Below, one piece after another: positions 45,170 to 54,060 of a stretch of DNA of 64,000 nucleotides (positions are counted from its first letter, which is position 1; the number at the start of each line of letters is the position of its first letter). Location: contig NZ_FWFR01000003.1 in NCBI RefSeq assembly GCF_900172325.1, positions 310,001 through 374,000 of the forward strand. Reading direction: 5' to 3'. The stretch comes from Oceanibacterium hippocampi. GTDB lineage: Bacteria > Pseudomonadota > Alphaproteobacteria > Sneathiellales > Sneathiellaceae. The translations under genes were made by a program, and so were the position numbers. Under the pieces are notes generated by a model, which had not been told where the DNA came from, did no database searches, and saw only the letters and a list, made by a program, of their open reading frames with translations.

Positions 45170-45877
45170 CTACCGCGCTGCCACCAGCAGGACCATTCCG
45201 AAGCCGCCCTGCTGGCGCAGGGCCTGGGCGCGCAGCCGGGTGACGCCTGGCCGGGCCAGCCAGTCAGCGGGATCGACCTCCTCGAGTTCGGAGGATCGCT
45301 CTCCCCTGGTCGCCCCTGGGAGGTGCGGCAGCGACTGGCCGGCCTCGAGGGCGATGTACGGGAAGCCCCGCCCCCTCCTAAAATACCGCAACCGGCCCTG
45401 TTCCGAGAAGATGACCGCAAGCCGGCCCGCGTGGCGCTCGAGATATCGCCGCGCCGCGGCCTCCCGGCTGATGTCGAAGGCGCTCGCCAGCGCGATGACC
45501 TGTTCGAGCCGCGGCTCGCCGGCGAGATGGCGCCCGAGCCGGTGGCGTGGCGTGAGCAGCTCGATCGCGAAGCGGTTCGCCTCGATCTCCTGCAGGACCC
45601 GCGGATCGGCAGGAGCACTCTCCTCGCCTTGAAAGCGCAGGTCGGCCCCGGTGCAAGCGAATCGGCCGTCCTCGTCCGAGCGATGCAGCGGGTTGAGGTA
45701 ATGGCCAAGCTCATGCCCGATCGTGAAGCGTTGCCGGCGGGCCGAGCCGGCGCCATTGACGAGGATCATCCCGTCGCGCCGTTCCGGCTGGGTCAGAAGC
45801 GCGCCTTCGAGGCTCCTGAGGCGCCGCGTCCGGATTTCCCCGATGCCGAGGGCCCGGGCGATCGCGCGGACCGGCAC
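45170..45877 (-). CDS. ImmA/IrrE-family metallopeptidase
   Basis: A 235-aa or slightly longer protein with zinc motif FTIGHELGHYLNPLH and IEANRFAIELLTP, the COG2856 signature. These proteases cleave phage-type repressors to trigger induction of mobile elements. No ATG fits: the frame is open upstream to about 46030 inside the XRE gene, and the protein probably starts at GTG 45877 or at a CTG near 46008 overlapping the XRE stop. Paired with the XRE repressor just upstream. Confidence 0.88.
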   Translation of the reverse strand: MPVRAIARALGIGEIRTRRLRSLEGALLTQPERRDGMILVNGAGSARRQRFTIGHELGHYLNPLHRSDEDGRFACTGADLRFQGEESAPADPRVLQEIEANRFAIELLTPRHRLGRHLAGEPRLEQVIALASAFDISREAAARRYLERHAGRLAVIFSEQGRLRYFRRGRGFPYIALEAGQSLPHLPGATRGERSSELEEVDPADWLARPGVTRLRAQALRQQGGFGMVLLVAAR

Positions 45878-45995
45878 CGGGCCCTCGAGCCCGTCGAGCT
45901 GGGCGTGGATGCCGGCGGCCAGGTTCCCCGGCTCGAGGCCGGCGTCGTCGAGCGCGATCCGGTCGAGGGCAAGCCCCCTTGCCGCTCTCTCGTAA

Positions 45996-46337
45996 TCAGC
46001 TTGCAGCCGCTTCTCCTCTCTGTCGCCGCTTGAGCAGCGCCTTCATCATGTCGTCGATAAACGCCAGGTCGTCCGGATGCAGGCCCTTCGCCTGGCGGAA
46101 CATCCGCGCCAGTTCCTGGTCGGCATCGTCCGCCTCGATCGCCTCCCCGGCGAGATAGCTCACCGACACCCCGTAGTGATCGGCGAGCCGGGTCACAAGC
46201 GCCATCGACGGGTTGTCCGTCTCGCCCTTCTCCAGTTGCCAGATATGCGCCTTCGAGACGCCGACCGCGTCCGCCACCTGTTGCAGCGATTCACGCTTCC
46301 CGGCCCTCAGCCGGGTCAACCGTCCCTGCAAGCTCAT
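45996..46337 (-). CDS. XRE-family helix-turn-helix repressor
   Basis: A 113-aa regulator. The N-terminal Cro/CI-type HTH is LQQVADAVGVSKAHIWQLEKG, followed by a short tail with ELARMFRQAKGL. Likely represses the divergent methyltransferase operon and itself, and is cleaved by the ImmA protease encoded downstream. Confidence 0.93.
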   Translation of the reverse strand: MSLQGRLTRLRAGKRESLQQVADAVGVSKAHIWQLEKGETDNPSMALVTRLADHYGVSVSYLAGEAIEADDADQELARMFRQAKGLHPDDLAFIDDMMKALLKRRQRGEAAAS

Positions 46338-46393
46338 GAGCCATTACCTCCGTTTCGGTGTTTTCGTGTTCTGGTGAGTGAACGAAATAATAC

Positions 46394-46436
46394 TATCGTA
46401 CTTTCCTCACATCGCCGTTCATGATATCATACGATT
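46394..46436. promoter_or_regulatory. Candidate XRE operator arms
   Basis: TATCGTA (46394-46400) and TACGATTA (from 46430) face each other about 36 bp apart in the AT-rich gap between the divergent XRE and methyltransferase genes. Confidence 0.35.
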
Positions 46437-46470
46437 ATGGATAGCGCCATGGGGCGCAGCGGAGTTCAGA

Positions 46471-47775
46471 ATGAACCACGTGACGATCGAGACCCTGCCG
46501 CTCGCGGCGCTCAAGCCCTGGTCGCGCAATGCCCGGACGCATTCGAGGAAGCAGGTCCGGCAGATCGCCGAGAGCATCGAGGCCTTCGGCTTCACCAACC
46601 CGGTGCTGATCGACGGGGCGCAGACCATCCTCGCCGGCCATGGCCGGGTCGCGGCCGCGGCCCTGCTCGGCATGGAGTGCGTGCCTTGCGTGCGCCTCGA
46701 GCACATGACGGCGGCCCAGAAGCGCGCCTACGTCATCGCCGACAACAAGCTCGCGCTCAACGCCGGTTGGGACGAGGAGATCCTGGCCGGCGAGCTCTCG
46801 GCCCTGCTGGAGATGGATCTCGGCTTCGACATCGGCGTGACCGGCTTCTCGATCCCGGAGATCGACGGCCTGGTCGAGGGGCTCGCGCCGGAGGAGGACG
46901 GCGATCCGGCCGATGACGCCCTTCCCGCCCTCGACGAGGCCGCCTGCCGGGTCCGGCCCGGCGACCTCTGGCAGCTCGGACCGCATCGGCTGGTCTGCGG
47001 CGACGCGCTCGAGCCGGCGGTCGTCGACCTGCTGATGGCCGGCGAGGAGGCCCGGATGGTGTTCACCGACCCGCCCTACAACGTGCCGATCGACGGTCAC
47101 GTGAGCGGTCTCGGCAAGACCCGGCACCGGGAGTTCGCGATGGCCTCCGGCGAGATGAGCCCGGCCGAGTTCACCGGGTTTCTCCGGACGGCCTTCGCCA
47201 ACCTGGAGCGCCACAGCATGGATGGGTCCATTCACTATGTCTGCATGGACTGGCGCCACATGGGCGAGATCCTCGCGGCCGGACAGTCGGTCTACACGGA
47301 GCTCAAGAACCTCATCGTCTGGGCCAAGGACAATGGCGGCATGGGAGCCTTCTATCGTTCCCGCCACGAGCTGGTCTTCGTCTTCAAGAAGGGCACCGCT
47401 TCCCACGTCAACGCCTTCGAGCTCGGCCAGCATGGCCGCTACCGGACCAATGTCTGGGAATATCGCGGGGTCAACACCATGAAGGCCGGCCGCATGGCGG
47501 AGCTTGCCCTGCATCCGACGGTCAAGCCGGTGCAGATGATCGCCGACGCGATCAAGGATGTCTCCCATCGTGGCGAGATCGTCCTCGACCTCTTCGGCGG
47601 TTCCGGCTCGACGCTGATCGCCGCGGAGAAGACCGGGCGCCGGGCCCGGGTTGCCGAGTTCGACCCGGTCTATTGCGACCGCATCATCCGCCGCTGGGAG
47701 GCCTGGGCCCACGATGAGGCGGAGAAGGTCCTCTGCGGCATCGGAACGGTCGAGCGGCCGCCTGTCGCGGCATGA
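46471..47775 (+). CDS. ParB-fused adenine/cytosine-N4 DNA methyltransferase
   Basis: A 434-aa protein with an N-terminal ParB/Srx domain (box AGHGRVAAA, residues 55-63) and a C-terminal amino-methyltransferase. DPPYN (residues 200-204) precedes the AdoMet motif FGGSGS (375-380), the beta-class order. No restriction gene is nearby. Typical of phage and ICE cargo, where such orphan enzymes protect element DNA. GGAG lies 6 nt before the ATG. Overlaps the next gene by 4 bp. Confidence 0.93.
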   Translation: MNHVTIETLPLAALKPWSRNARTHSRKQVRQIAESIEAFGFTNPVLIDGAQTILAGHGRVAAAALLGMECVPCVRLEHMTAAQKRAYVIADNKLALNAGWDEEILAGELSALLEMDLGFDIGVTGFSIPEIDGLVEGLAPEEDGDPADDALPALDEAACRVRPGDLWQLGPHRLVCGDALEPAVVDLLMAGEEARMVFTDPPYNVPIDGHVSGLGKTRHREFAMASGEMSPAEFTGFLRTAFANLERHSMDGSIHYVCMDWRHMGEILAAGQSVYTELKNLIVWAKDNGGMGAFYRSRHELVFVFKKGTASHVNAFELGQHGRYRTNVWEYRGVNTMKAGRMAELALHPTVKPVQMIADAIKDVSHRGEIVLDLFGGSGSTLIAAEKTGRRARVAEFDPVYCDRIIRRWEAWAHDEAEKVLCGIGTVERPPVAA

Positions 47776-48497
47776 CGGCGGACGGGACCGGACAGGGAAA
47801 CCGGAACCTGCCGGCACTCCGTCCGCCCCCGGCGGCGGATTACGAGGTCGGCTACGGCAAGCCGCCGGCGCACAGCCGCTTCCGGAAGGGCCAGTCCGGC
47901 AATCCGCGCGGCCGGCCGAAGGGCGCAAGGAACAGGCTCCCGGCGCCACAGGAGGAGAAGCTGAAGGAGATCATCCTCGCGGAATCCTACCGGCCGATCA
48001 CCGTCCGCGACGGCGGCCGGGAGGTCACCGTGCCGATGGCGCAGGCGGTGATGCGCGCCATCGCCGTCAAGGCCGCGAAGGGCGACCACCGCTCCCAGCG
48101 GCTGTTCACCGAGATACTCTCGGCGACCGAGGCCGACCGCAAGCGCCTGAGCGACGAGTTGCTGCAGACGGCGATCGAGTACAAGACCGGCTGGGAAATC
48201 GAGATCGACCGCTGCAAGGCGCTCGGCATCAAGCCGCCCGAGCCCCTGCCCCACCCCGACCACGTGCAGATCGACTTCGCCACCGGCACGGTCCACTTCA
48301 CCGGCCCGATCACCAGGGAGGACAAGGCCCACTACGACAAGCTCGCGGCCATGAAGGCCGGCCTCGAGGACGACCTGGCCGACATTCGGGAGGAACTGGC
48401 GAAGACGAAGGATCCGAAGATCAGGAAGGTCGCCAGGGAGGAAATCCGGCGGCTCGAGAGCATGCTGGCCAGGTTCCGGAAAGTCATCCCCGGGTGA
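47772..48497 (+). CDS. DUF5681-domain protein (phage/mobile-element associated)
   Basis: A 241-aa basic protein. The DUF5681 motif FRKGQSGNPRGRPKGARN sits near residues 37-54. The C-terminal third (DDLADIREELAKTKDPKIRK) is a charged coiled coil. These proteins occur beside ParB-methyltransferases and terminases in phage-like regions; function unknown, perhaps DNA packaging or binding. Start overlaps the methylase stop (ATGA). Confidence 0.9.
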   Translation: MTADGTGQGNRNLPALRPPPAADYEVGYGKPPAHSRFRKGQSGNPRGRPKGARNRLPAPQEEKLKEIILAESYRPITVRDGGREVTVPMAQAVMRAIAVKAAKGDHRSQRLFTEILSATEADRKRLSDELLQTAIEYKTGWEIEIDRCKALGIKPPEPLPHPDHVQIDFATGTVHFTGPITREDKAHYDKLAAMKAGLEDDLADIREELAKTKDPKIRKVAREEIRRLESMLARFRKVIPG

Positions 48498-49027
48498 GGG
48501 TGGGCGGCGAATTCCCGATGGCTGAACCGATTCGGGCTGGTTGCGGGGGGCGGGGTGCCACCTTGTTCGAACAAAAGGCTAGCGCGGAACGTTATCAAGG
48601 AGTGTTTGACCGCTAACGGGCAGCAGCGCTTCGGCGTCGCAGGCCTCGCCGACACGCAGACACGCAAGTTCTCGGCGGCCCGCGCCAGATCATGGCGCGC
48701 ACTGACAATTTCGAAGAAACCATCACAGAAATCATCGACCGACTTCTGAACAACCTCGGCCAAATACAACGCCCATCCGGGGCGATCGGACCTTCCAAAA
48801 AAGGCACCGCCAATTCGATACGGCTCACGCTCTGGCTCCGCAGTCCACACCCTACCCTGTCGAACGACGGGCCGGCATTTGGTTGATTTTCCACACTGAC
48901 AGAGACCATCTCGGCGAGGCCGATAGCATCATGGTATCCCCGGGGTCAGGTCATTCCTGCACCATCCAATAGACGGCTACCGGCGGGAATATTGATCACG
49001 CCTCATCCCATACTACGCCGTGGTCAT
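48498..49027. other. 530 bp without a supportable gene
   Basis: Short frames only, none with homology, a ribosome site or consistent codon use. Probably the decayed right end of the phage-like module. Confidence 0.45.
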
Positions 49028-49867
49028 TCAGCTCACGACTTGCTGTGATTGGCTACCCAAGCCCGCGATCTCCAGTCGCATGATGTTGCCCGGAGCGAGA
49101 TAGACTGGCGGTTTCTGCCCCATGCCAACACCCGGCGGCGTTCCAGTCGCGATGAGATCTCCCGGTTCGAGCGTCATGAACCGACTGATGTAGCTCACGA
49201 GGAAGGCGACCCCGAAGACCATCGTGCGTGTATTGCCGCTCTGGCGCCGACGCCCGTCGACATCGAGGGTCATGGCAAGATTCTGCGGATCCGGGATTTC
49301 GTCTTTGGTCACAAGCCACGGGCCTATGGGGCAGAAGCCGTCGGCGCTCTTCCCCTTCACCCACTGCCCCAGGCGATCGAGCTGCCAGGCACGCTCGGAA
49401 ACATCGTTGACGATGCAGTAGCCAGAGACGTGGTCGAGTGCATCGGCTTCGCCGACGTTCCTCGCTCGGCGGCCAATAACGACTCCGAGTTCGATCTCCC
49501 AATCGAGCTTCGATGAACCCGTCGGCATCGGTACGGGATCGTTCGGCCCAATCAACGAGCTAGTTGACTTCATGAAAAGTATGGGTTCGGTAGGAGCCGC
49601 CATGCCGGATTCGGCGGCATGGTCGGCGTAGTTCAGGCCGACAGCGACGATCTTTCCGATTCCACCGACACAGGGCCCAATGCGACCGGGATTGTCGACA
49701 ATGGGAAACGCCGCGGGATCCTGATGGTAAAGCCGGGCCAGTAGTTCGGAATCAAGGATCTCGCCGGAAAGGTCGGGCGTAACTCGAGAAATGTCGCGAA
49801 CCCGCCCCGAGCCGTCCACGAGGCCCGGCCGCTCTCTGCCCGCGGGACCAAAGCGCAAGAGTTTCAT
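49028..49867 (-). CDS. Fumarylacetoacetate hydrolase family protein
   Basis: A 279-aa FAH enzyme of the usual length. MKLLRFGPAG start, GLNYADHAAE, metal-binding DWEIELGVVIG, and PGDLIATGTPPGVGMGQ. Close in style to ureidoglycolate lyase/acylpyruvate hydrolase-type members. Last gene of the hydroxylase operon; likely splits the ring-opened product. An extension to 50104 is antisense-free but lies over the alpha/beta hydrolase stop and is rejected. Confidence 0.93.
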   Translation of the reverse strand: MKLLRFGPAGRERPGLVDGSGRVRDISRVTPDLSGEILDSELLARLYHQDPAAFPIVDNPGRIGPCVGGIGKIVAVGLNYADHAAESGMAAPTEPILFMKSTSSLIGPNDPVPMPTGSSKLDWEIELGVVIGRRARNVGEADALDHVSGYCIVNDVSERAWQLDRLGQWVKGKSADGFCPIGPWLVTKDEIPDPQNLAMTLDVDGRRRQSGNTRTMVFGVAFLVSYISRFMTLEPGDLIATGTPPGVGMGQKPPVYLAPGNIMRLEIAGLGSQSQQVVS

Positions 49868-49883
49868 TGCTGCCTCGCTTATC

Positions 49884-50705
49884 CTAAGCCCAGTCGAGCG
49901 TGTCGAGAAATGGCAGTGCAATGGCGTCGAACGCCGCGGGCTGCTCGAAATAGGGGGCGTGGCCGGCCCCCGGAATAAGATTGAGAGCAAGGTCACCCAA
50001 TATATCCGCGACGGCCTCACCGACCGCCACCGGCACCGCTCGGTCGTCTTCGCCCCAAACCAGGCACGTGGGAACCCGCTGCGTGATCGCGGCCAAGCGG
50101 TCACCGATCTCGTCTTTGCCGATGCCGTCCACGAAGTATCGGCCGAGAGCCTCGAACGATTCAGAAGCCCCCGGCGACGTGTTAATCCGCCACTCCTCCT
50201 CCACCCAAGCGTCGGTGACTAACCCGGGGTCGGCCAGGACGAACTTGAGCTTCATCTCGATGTCCGATCGCTCGGTACGCGTGATGCTGTCGCGGATTGC
50301 CTTTCTGGTTTCCTCGTCGATGGGTGCCAGGCCGACCGCGCCGACTAGGACCAGACCGCGAATCCGGCTCGGCTCGGAAAGTGCGACATGACCGGCGACA
50401 TGAGCACCGAGAGAGGTCCCGACGATTGCCGTTGTCGGCAAGGACAGCTTATCCATCAGAGCCCGTGCAACCCGGGCAAATCCGGGTACGGAATAGTCAG
50501 GTTCGTTCCCCTTGGTCGCAAAGCCGTGACCAGGCAGGTCAAATGCAAAGCAGCGGTATCCATGCAGCGCATAGCGCTCAACCGTCTGGCGCCAGCGATC
50601 GGCGCGGGCGCCAAGCCCATGCATGAACAGCACGTTCCGGTCGCCAGTTCCTGCTTCGTGAACGCGTGTCGTCAATCCGTCCGCTTCAATAGGATAGGTG
50701 ATCAT
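49884..50705 (-). CDS. Alpha/beta hydrolase
   Basis: A 273-aa hydrolase. Oxyanion HGLGARADRW, nucleophile Ser98 in VGTSLGAHV, acid in WGEDDRAVP, and His249 in GAGHAPYFEQP. Resembles meta-cleavage product or enol-lactone hydrolases. 16 bp upstream of the FAH gene. The start MITYPIE was chosen for the fold position and GAAGAG upstream. Confidence 0.9.
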   Translation of the reverse strand: MITYPIEADGLTTRVHEAGTGDRNVLFMHGLGARADRWRQTVERYALHGYRCFAFDLPGHGFATKGNEPDYSVPGFARVARALMDKLSLPTTAIVGTSLGAHVAGHVALSEPSRIRGLVLVGAVGLAPIDEETRKAIRDSITRTERSDIEMKLKFVLADPGLVTDAWVEEEWRINTSPGASESFEALGRYFVDGIGKDEIGDRLAAITQRVPTCLVWGEDDRAVPVAVGEAVADILGDLALNLIPGAGHAPYFEQPAAFDAIALPFLDTLDWA

Positions 50706-50868
50706 ATCGCCGCTCTTCAGGTTTCGAGGAGAAATCGAGTGCGCCTGCCAGAATGCCGGCCAAGACGGAGCGCGGTCTCCACCCGAACGTGGGATATCCC
50801 ACAACGAGCGAACCGACACTGGAGTTCCGCGCCCATTTCCATTTCATTCATCCTATTCCTATCCAGAG

Positions 50869-51567
50869 TTAGGTTTCGTCCGTTGCGGATGCAGCGAGAG
50901 GAGACGCGCCGTTTCGTTGCCGAAGGAATCTAATGACGCCAGTGCTGGCCTGGAGTATGTGATCGGTAACAATCCGCTCGACCAGGAGCGCGTTACGTGT
51001 CTGCAGGGCAGACAGTAGTGAATCATGCTCTGCGCCTTCCATCTCGGTCTCATTGTAGACGCTGATGTACAGCAGCAGGTACGGATGCACGGAGGTCCGC
51101 GTCTTGCGGATGTCGTTCAAAAGTCGCGGACGAGCGCCAATCGAGCACAGGACGTCATGGAATTGATCATGAATCTTCAGCCAGGCGCGAACGTCAGCCA
51201 TAGGCCGATTCATTCGCATCGAAAGCGCCTGAAGCTCTTCCATGTCCGATGGCGTAAACCGTGTGGCCGCATGTCGCGCGGCGACCCCCTCGAGCGCGGC
51301 CCGTATCTCGAAAAGCTCTTCGACATCGTCTGCGGTCAACGACGTCACGATTGCGCCACGATTGGGGCGGTTAGTGACCAATCCTTCAGCGTCCAACTGA
51401 AGCAGCGCTTCTCGAACAGGCATCCGGCTGATGCCGAGCTGATCCGCGATCGACACGGGATTCAACTTTGCACCCCCCTGAATGGACCCGCTCATGATCC
51501 GATCTTTGATGAACGCATATGCGCGTTGCTGCGCCGACATTCCCGATTCACCACTCCATAACATCAT
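50869..51567 (-). CDS. GntR-family regulator (FCD/FadR subfamily)
   Basis: A 232-aa protein with an N-terminal winged helix (AYAFIKDRIMSGSIQGGAKL, PVREALLQLDAEGLV) and an all-alpha FCD effector domain (EIRAALEGVAAR, HDQFHDVL). An alternative Met at 51540 gives 223 aa. It lies inside the operon between hydroxylase and hydrolase and probably senses a pathway acid. Confidence 0.93.
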   Translation of the reverse strand: MMLWSGESGMSAQQRAYAFIKDRIMSGSIQGGAKLNPVSIADQLGISRMPVREALLQLDAEGLVTNRPNRGAIVTSLTADDVEELFEIRAALEGVAARHAATRFTPSDMEELQALSMRMNRPMADVRAWLKIHDQFHDVLCSIGARPRLLNDIRKTRTSVHPYLLLYISVYNETEMEGAEHDSLLSALQTRNALLVERIVTDHILQASTGVIRFLRQRNGASPLAASATDET

Positions 51568-51689
51568 TGCTGACCGATTCGCCTAGAAGTGTATTGACCA
51601 GCCCGGTTGGGAGCCTTCAACGCCCATCCCGGCACACCACGACCGTGGCTGGCGCGCAGAATAATCACACCACGAGAAAGCCATTAATT

Positions 51690-52826
51690 TCATCGGGGGA
51701 TGGCCTCATAACCAGCTGGGACATGCCACGCGCCTCTGTTGAGGCTCTCGGTGAACCAGTCCATCGTTGCCATACTGCGAATAAGGTCCGAACGCATGGT
51801 CTGGAAGCGGAGCGGCCACTTGGCGACGACGTAACCGTAGATGTACGAGAACCACTGAACATGGTCGGTCATCGGCCGCTGTCGCTGCTCCCAGCGAACA
51901 AGCGCCTGCGGAATGTCGGATGCCTCATCAACGGCTGCGGCAAGTGCCAGCACATTAGCAAATGCGGTATTTGCCGCTTGGCCGAGATTTGGCGGCATAG
52001 CATGGGCAGCGTCGCCAACAATCGCCACCCTGCCTTCCGACCATGTCCGGCACTTGATGTTAATGATCCGGTCCCAGCGGCCATCCTCCTGCAGTCTGGG
52101 AATAAGCGTCGAAAGCTGCGGAAACGTGTCCTTCCAGATCTCCCGGTCAACCGGCATCTGGGTGCGAGGATCGCCGATCGGCGCCCCCAGAAAAATGTAG
52201 TCCTGCCCGCCCGTGCACGGATTGTACATAAGCCGCCAGGGCCCGTTCCAGTACTCGGTAATGGTGTCCTCCGGGTCCCCTTCACGATGCTCGATCAACA
52301 TACGGATTCCGGATTCGACGCCATAATCGACCCATCGCGAGCCATTGATCGACTCACGAATTCTCGACCCGTTGCCGTCGGCGCCCACCACAAGATCGGC
52401 CAGCCGTTCGTCGCCGTTCTCCATCAGCAGGCTGCCCTCCGATCTCGCGCCGACGACTACGGAGGAAGTAAAGATGTTCACCCCCAATTCCTGGACACGA
52501 TCGATAAGCGCCTGATATAGGTCGGCCCGCGGGGGCACCAACATCTTGTCGTCGGCGGTGAACGACCGGGTCATCAGCGTCTTTCCCCGATGATCGACGA
52601 TACGCCATTGATTGATCTTCTTCGCATTGGCGACGGCGTCGTCGTAAGCGCCAACCACCTTCAGGGATTTAAGACCGTTCTCCCACAGCCAGATGCCGGC
52701 GCCGAACATACGCAGATCCTTGCTGCGCTCGTGGAGGTTGACGGTCCACCCAAGCTGCGCAAGCCGCGCGGCCAACATCAGACCTGATAGTCCCGCACCG
52801 GCAATCTCAGCAATACGCTTTGCCAT
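51690..52826 (-). CDS. FAD-dependent aromatic hydroxylase (PHBH-type)
   Basis: A 378-aa flavoprotein monooxygenase. GAGLSGLMLAARL binds ADP of FAD, DLVVGADGNGSRIR is the DG motif, and VAIVGDAAHAMPPNLGQAAN the GD motif. Similar in size to 6-hydroxynicotinate or salicylate-type hydroxylases. Adds a hydroxyl to an aromatic or heteroaromatic acid with NAD(P)H and O2. Directly downstream of the sugar-type ABC importer. Confidence 0.93.
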   Translation of the reverse strand: MAKRIAEIAGAGLSGLMLAARLAQLGWTVNLHERSKDLRMFGAGIWLWENGLKSLKVVGAYDDAVANAKKINQWRIVDHRGKTLMTRSFTADDKMLVPPRADLYQALIDRVQELGVNIFTSSVVVGARSEGSLLMENGDERLADLVVGADGNGSRIRESINGSRWVDYGVESGIRMLIEHREGDPEDTITEYWNGPWRLMYNPCTGGQDYIFLGAPIGDPRTQMPVDREIWKDTFPQLSTLIPRLQEDGRWDRIINIKCRTWSEGRVAIVGDAAHAMPPNLGQAANTAFANVLALAAAVDEASDIPQALVRWEQRQRPMTDHVQWFSYIYGYVVAKWPLRFQTMRSDLIRSMATMDWFTESLNRGAWHVPAGYEAIPR

Positions 52827-52863
52827 AGTTCTTGTGACTCCTGATGTCTTCGAGGGTCTGTAT

Positions 52864-52952
52864 TCCCAATAATCTATTGCAATCCGCCAATCGGTCCCGA
52901 GTGCAGATATCTCTGCGGACTCGGGACCGACCTGGCTCGCTTTTTATTGGGA
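52864..52952. promoter_or_regulatory. Nested stem-loop after the binding-protein gene
   Basis: Inner stem: CGGTCCCGAGT-GCAGA (52892-52907) pairs with TCTGC-GG-ACTCGGGACCG (52912-52929), loop TATC. Outer arms TCCCAATAA (52864-52872) and TTATTGGGA (52944-52952) match perfectly and include the binding-protein stop codon. Probably an mRNA 3' stabiliser or partial terminator that sets expression of the hydroxylase genes below the binding protein. Confidence 0.7.
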
Positions 52953-54002
52953 GGCCGGCACATCCCAGTCAGAGGGCGGCATATCGTACCAGTCGAGATT
53001 GTAGGAACTCAGGTTGTCCCGGCTAACAGTCCTCGGCGGAAGATTATAGGACAGGTATGGAAGATCGCCGTCCTGAGCGAGATGGGGAAGATCGTCACCA
53101 TTCAAGGCGCGAATGGCGTATTGCAGGTTTACCCGACCGATCAGGATGCCCGGCTCTGACACCACCATGTCGATCAGCCCCTTTTCCATCAGCTCGACGG
53201 TGTTGTCGGTGAAGCCACCGGTAACCACCTTTGCATGGCTTCCCGCGCGCTCGATTGCACGCGCCGCGCCTGTCCCCAGACTGACCGCGGCCGCATAAAT
53301 ATAGTCGGCATCAGGATAGACAGTAAGCAAATCCGCCGCCTGGGACTGACCGTCCTCAAGCAGGGTACTTGCCTTGAACTCGTTGCCCACGAGCTTCATG
53401 TCCGGGCATTTCTCGGCGGCCTGTTTGACGCCGCGCAACCTGTCCGCGGTCCACTCCACGCCCGCCGGGCCGGGAATTGTGATAACGAGAGCGTCGGGAT
53501 CTTTTTGACAGATGTACTCAGCCATGGCGAAACCAATATCGACTTGGTTCTGCCCGACCCGCAGTACGACATCAGGGCTATTGACCGACAGGTCCATGGC
53601 GATGATCTTGACGCCGTTTTCGGCCAGCGTCTTGAGCGGCCGCCGCAGCCCGTCGAAAGTCGCTGCGCCGATGATGAGCGCGTCCAAATCGAGCGCAGCA
53701 AGCGCCTCCAGCTGCGCGATCTGTTGCTGGAGATTTCCGTAGCCGCCGGCCGATGTAACCCGCACCACATCCACGCCGGCCTTCTTGGCCTCATCCAGGA
53801 TGCCGTAGGCAACCCCCTTCCAATAGGCGTCGACGAAATGGACCGCCGCGAACGCAATTCGATACTGCTCCTTCGGTTTTGCCGGGTCGATCAAGCCACG
53901 AAGCCGATCAAAATCGTCGGCCGCAGACACCGACGTACTGCCCACGCCCGCCGTGGCGATCAACGCCACGAAAGACGCGGCAATCAGTTTCGAGATTCTC
54001 AT
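52944..54002 (-). CDS. ABC sugar-type substrate-binding protein (TorT/RbsB-like)
   Basis: A 352-aa periplasmic binding protein with a signal peptide (cleavage about SVSAAD, residue 28) and the type-1 periplasmic fold (YWKGVAYGILDEAKKAGVDV, LDALIIGAATFDG). TorT-like length and wording. Last of the three transporter genes in the operon and followed by a strong hairpin. The ligand is probably not a sugar, given the adjacent aromatic enzymes. Confidence 0.93.
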   Translation of the reverse strand: MRISKLIAASFVALIATAGVGSTSVSAADDFDRLRGLIDPAKPKEQYRIAFAAVHFVDAYWKGVAYGILDEAKKAGVDVVRVTSAGGYGNLQQQIAQLEALAALDLDALIIGAATFDGLRRPLKTLAENGVKIIAMDLSVNSPDVVLRVGQNQVDIGFAMAEYICQKDPDALVITIPGPAGVEWTADRLRGVKQAAEKCPDMKLVGNEFKASTLLEDGQSQAADLLTVYPDADYIYAAAVSLGTGAARAIERAGSHAKVVTGGFTDNTVELMEKGLIDMVVSEPGILIGRVNLQYAIRALNGDDLPHLAQDGDLPYLSYNLPPRTVSRDNLSSYNLDWYDMPPSDWDVPASQ

Positions 54003-54060
54003 TCGTGCCTCCTGTTTGATTATTGTTGAGCCAGTCGATTGCGGTAATTGCGAAACACAA

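Noticed and set aside
46435-47949. 504-aa minus-strand frame
   Set aside because: Antisense shadow of the ParB-methyltransferase in high-GC DNA.
48692-48886. 64-aa plus-strand frame after DUF5681
   Set aside because: Short, no ribosome site, no recognisable family.
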